A stretch of 64,000 bases of DNA from Marinobacterium marinum (GTDB taxonomy: Bacteria; Pseudomonadota; Gammaproteobacteria; Pseudomonadales; Balneatricaceae): the NCBI RefSeq assembly GCF_013868415.1, contig NZ_JACEMT010000052.1, positions 124,001 to 188,000 on the forward strand, read 5' to 3'. The first letter of the stretch is position 1, and every line of letters begins with the position of its first letter. Below the pieces are notes generated by a model, which saw only the letters and a list, made by a program, of their open reading frames with translations, searched no databases and was not told the origin of the DNA. Positions 63,305-64,000 of the stretch are shown here, piece after piece. Made by a program: the position numbers and the translations under genes.

Positions 63305-64000
63305 GCGTGCGGCGTGCTGCTGCCATACAACCGCCGTCACGATAAGCCCCAGTCCCACGAAGGTTGCCGGTGCAATAGGCTCATGCAGCAGGAAATGGAT
63401 GAATATCAGCGACAGGAAAGGCGACAGAAAAATCAGATTGGATATACGGCTCACATGGGTTGCCGCACGCAAGGCTCCCAGCCACAGCATAAACGTCAAC
63501 CCCATCTCGAACAGCCCGACATAGGCCGCCCCCAGCAGCCCCTGCCAGGCCGGTAACTGCAGCTCTCCCTGCCAGGCCATCAACAACCAGACCATCGGTG
63601 TCCCGCACAGAAAGCACAGCAGTAAAGTTACGGCCGGACTGCCCTCGGCACGAGTATTGAGAATCCAGTACAGCGCCCATAACAGCGTGCTGAACAGCGC
63701 CAGCAAGACACCGGTCAGGCTGTCGAATTCCAGCGCCAGCAGATTGCCCTTGGTCGCAATCACCAGCGCACCGCCATAGCCCAGCAACATTGCCATAATA
63801 TCGACCCGCTGCAGCCGCTGCTTCAATAAAGGTACTGCCAACAGAGCCAGCGTCAGCGCCCAGGTGTAATTCAGTGCCTGGGCCTGCTGCGCGGGCAGCA
63901 GATCATAGGCCCGGAACAGAACCAGGTAATAAAACGCCGGATTCAATGCGCCCAGAGCCAGGTAAAACAACGGACGCCGCCGCCACTCACAGCTCAGCTC
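63269..64000 (-). CDS. EamA/DMT family transporter, N-terminus cut by window edge
   Basis: The frame is open to the last base of the window with no start seen; the visible 243 codons end at a stop at 63269. It has about eight hydrophobic segments of the drug/metabolite transporter (EamA) fold: PAFYYLVLFRAYDLLPAQQAQALNYTW, GGALVIATKGNL, and LLWALYWILNTRAEG, then LGLIVTAVVWQQ. A TTG at 63970 could be a start but homologous-looking sequence continues upstream (WRRRPLFYLALGALNP), so the gene is treated as partial. Substrate unknown. Overlaps the 3' end of zntB by 36 bases, convergent. Confidence 0.88.
   Translation of the reverse strand, partial: ELSCEWRRRPLFYLALGALNPAFYYLVLFRAYDLLPAQQAQALNYTWALTLALLAVPLLKQRLQRVDIMAMLLGYGGALVIATKGNLLALEFDSLTGVLLALFSTLLWALYWILNTRAEGSPAVTLLLCFLCGTPMVWLLMAWQGELQLPAWQGLLGAAYVGLFEMGLTFMLWLGALRAATHVSRISNLIFLSPFLSLIFIHFLLHEPIAPATFVGLGLIVTAVVWQQHAARSEPMTAAEQPE

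Overview
The window reads as a stretch of core chromosome from a gammaproteobacterium. The best fit is a marine lineage near Oceanospirillaceae/Marinobacterium. This rests on protein character and on gene blocks shared with Pseudomonas (groEL-groES-fxsA-SDR-ampG-yajQ-panE; algW-hisD-hisG-murA-ibaG-mla-kds-lpt-rpoN-ptsN-rapZ-npr; yhdP-rng-maf-mreDCB/gatCAB; djlA-murU-amgK/lptD-surA-pdxA-ksgA-apaG; dapC-arsC-like-dapD-dapE). The genus is inferred and was not tested. I see no tRNA or rRNA gene, CRISPR array, insertion sequence, prophage or toxin-antitoxin/defence island. Genes are tightly packed and no gene-free stretch reaches 300 bases; the longest is 2981-3250.

Layout. 1-9597: an edge-truncated unknown gene, groESL with a heat-shock promoter, fxsA, a short-chain dehydrogenase, the muropeptide permease AmpG, a small unknown protein under an apparent Fur box, yajQ, panE-ppk2, yhcB/zapG and a Nif3-family gene. 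9679-20963: the periplasmic protease AlgW/DegS, hisDG, murA, ibaG, then two divergent envelope operons: mlaFEDCB (phospholipid transport) and kdsDC-lptCAB (Kdo synthesis and LPS export). 21013-26443: rpoN with hpf, ptsN, rapZ and npr (nitrogen phosphotransferase system), then mgtE and darP. 26435-34597 (minus strand): yhdP, rng, maf, mreDCB. 34796-38025: gatCAB, divergent from mreB. 38287-43308: gph-rpe, a DUF3530 gene, djlA, and murU-amgK of cell-wall recycling. 43427-49842: lptD-surA-pdxA-ksgA-apaG. 49844-56890: a DUF72 gene, a motA-motB-PilZ operon, pdxH, an unknown lipoprotein, a glycerate-kinase-like gene and fumC. 56966-64000: dapC-arsC-like-dapD-dapE-rlmA, two small unknown genes, zntB, and an EamA transporter cut by the window edge.

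How the genes work together. Much of the window builds and maintains the cell envelope. Precursors come from murA and the dap genes. Recycling uses ampG, amgK and murU. Cell shape depends on mreBCD. LPS is made and exported by kdsDC, lptCAB and lptD, with surA as chaperone. Lipid homeostasis involves mla and yhdP, and stress sensing involves algW.

I found no clearly new multi-gene system. The best leads are: a 71-residue unknown protein whose promoter is overlapped by a 14/19 Fur box; mreC, which appears to start at ATT; LptD, with three copies of a W-x-C...W-x-C element in its N-terminal region; a single-domain PilZ protein coupled to motAB; and a TGCA-rich element before the dehydrogenase gene.
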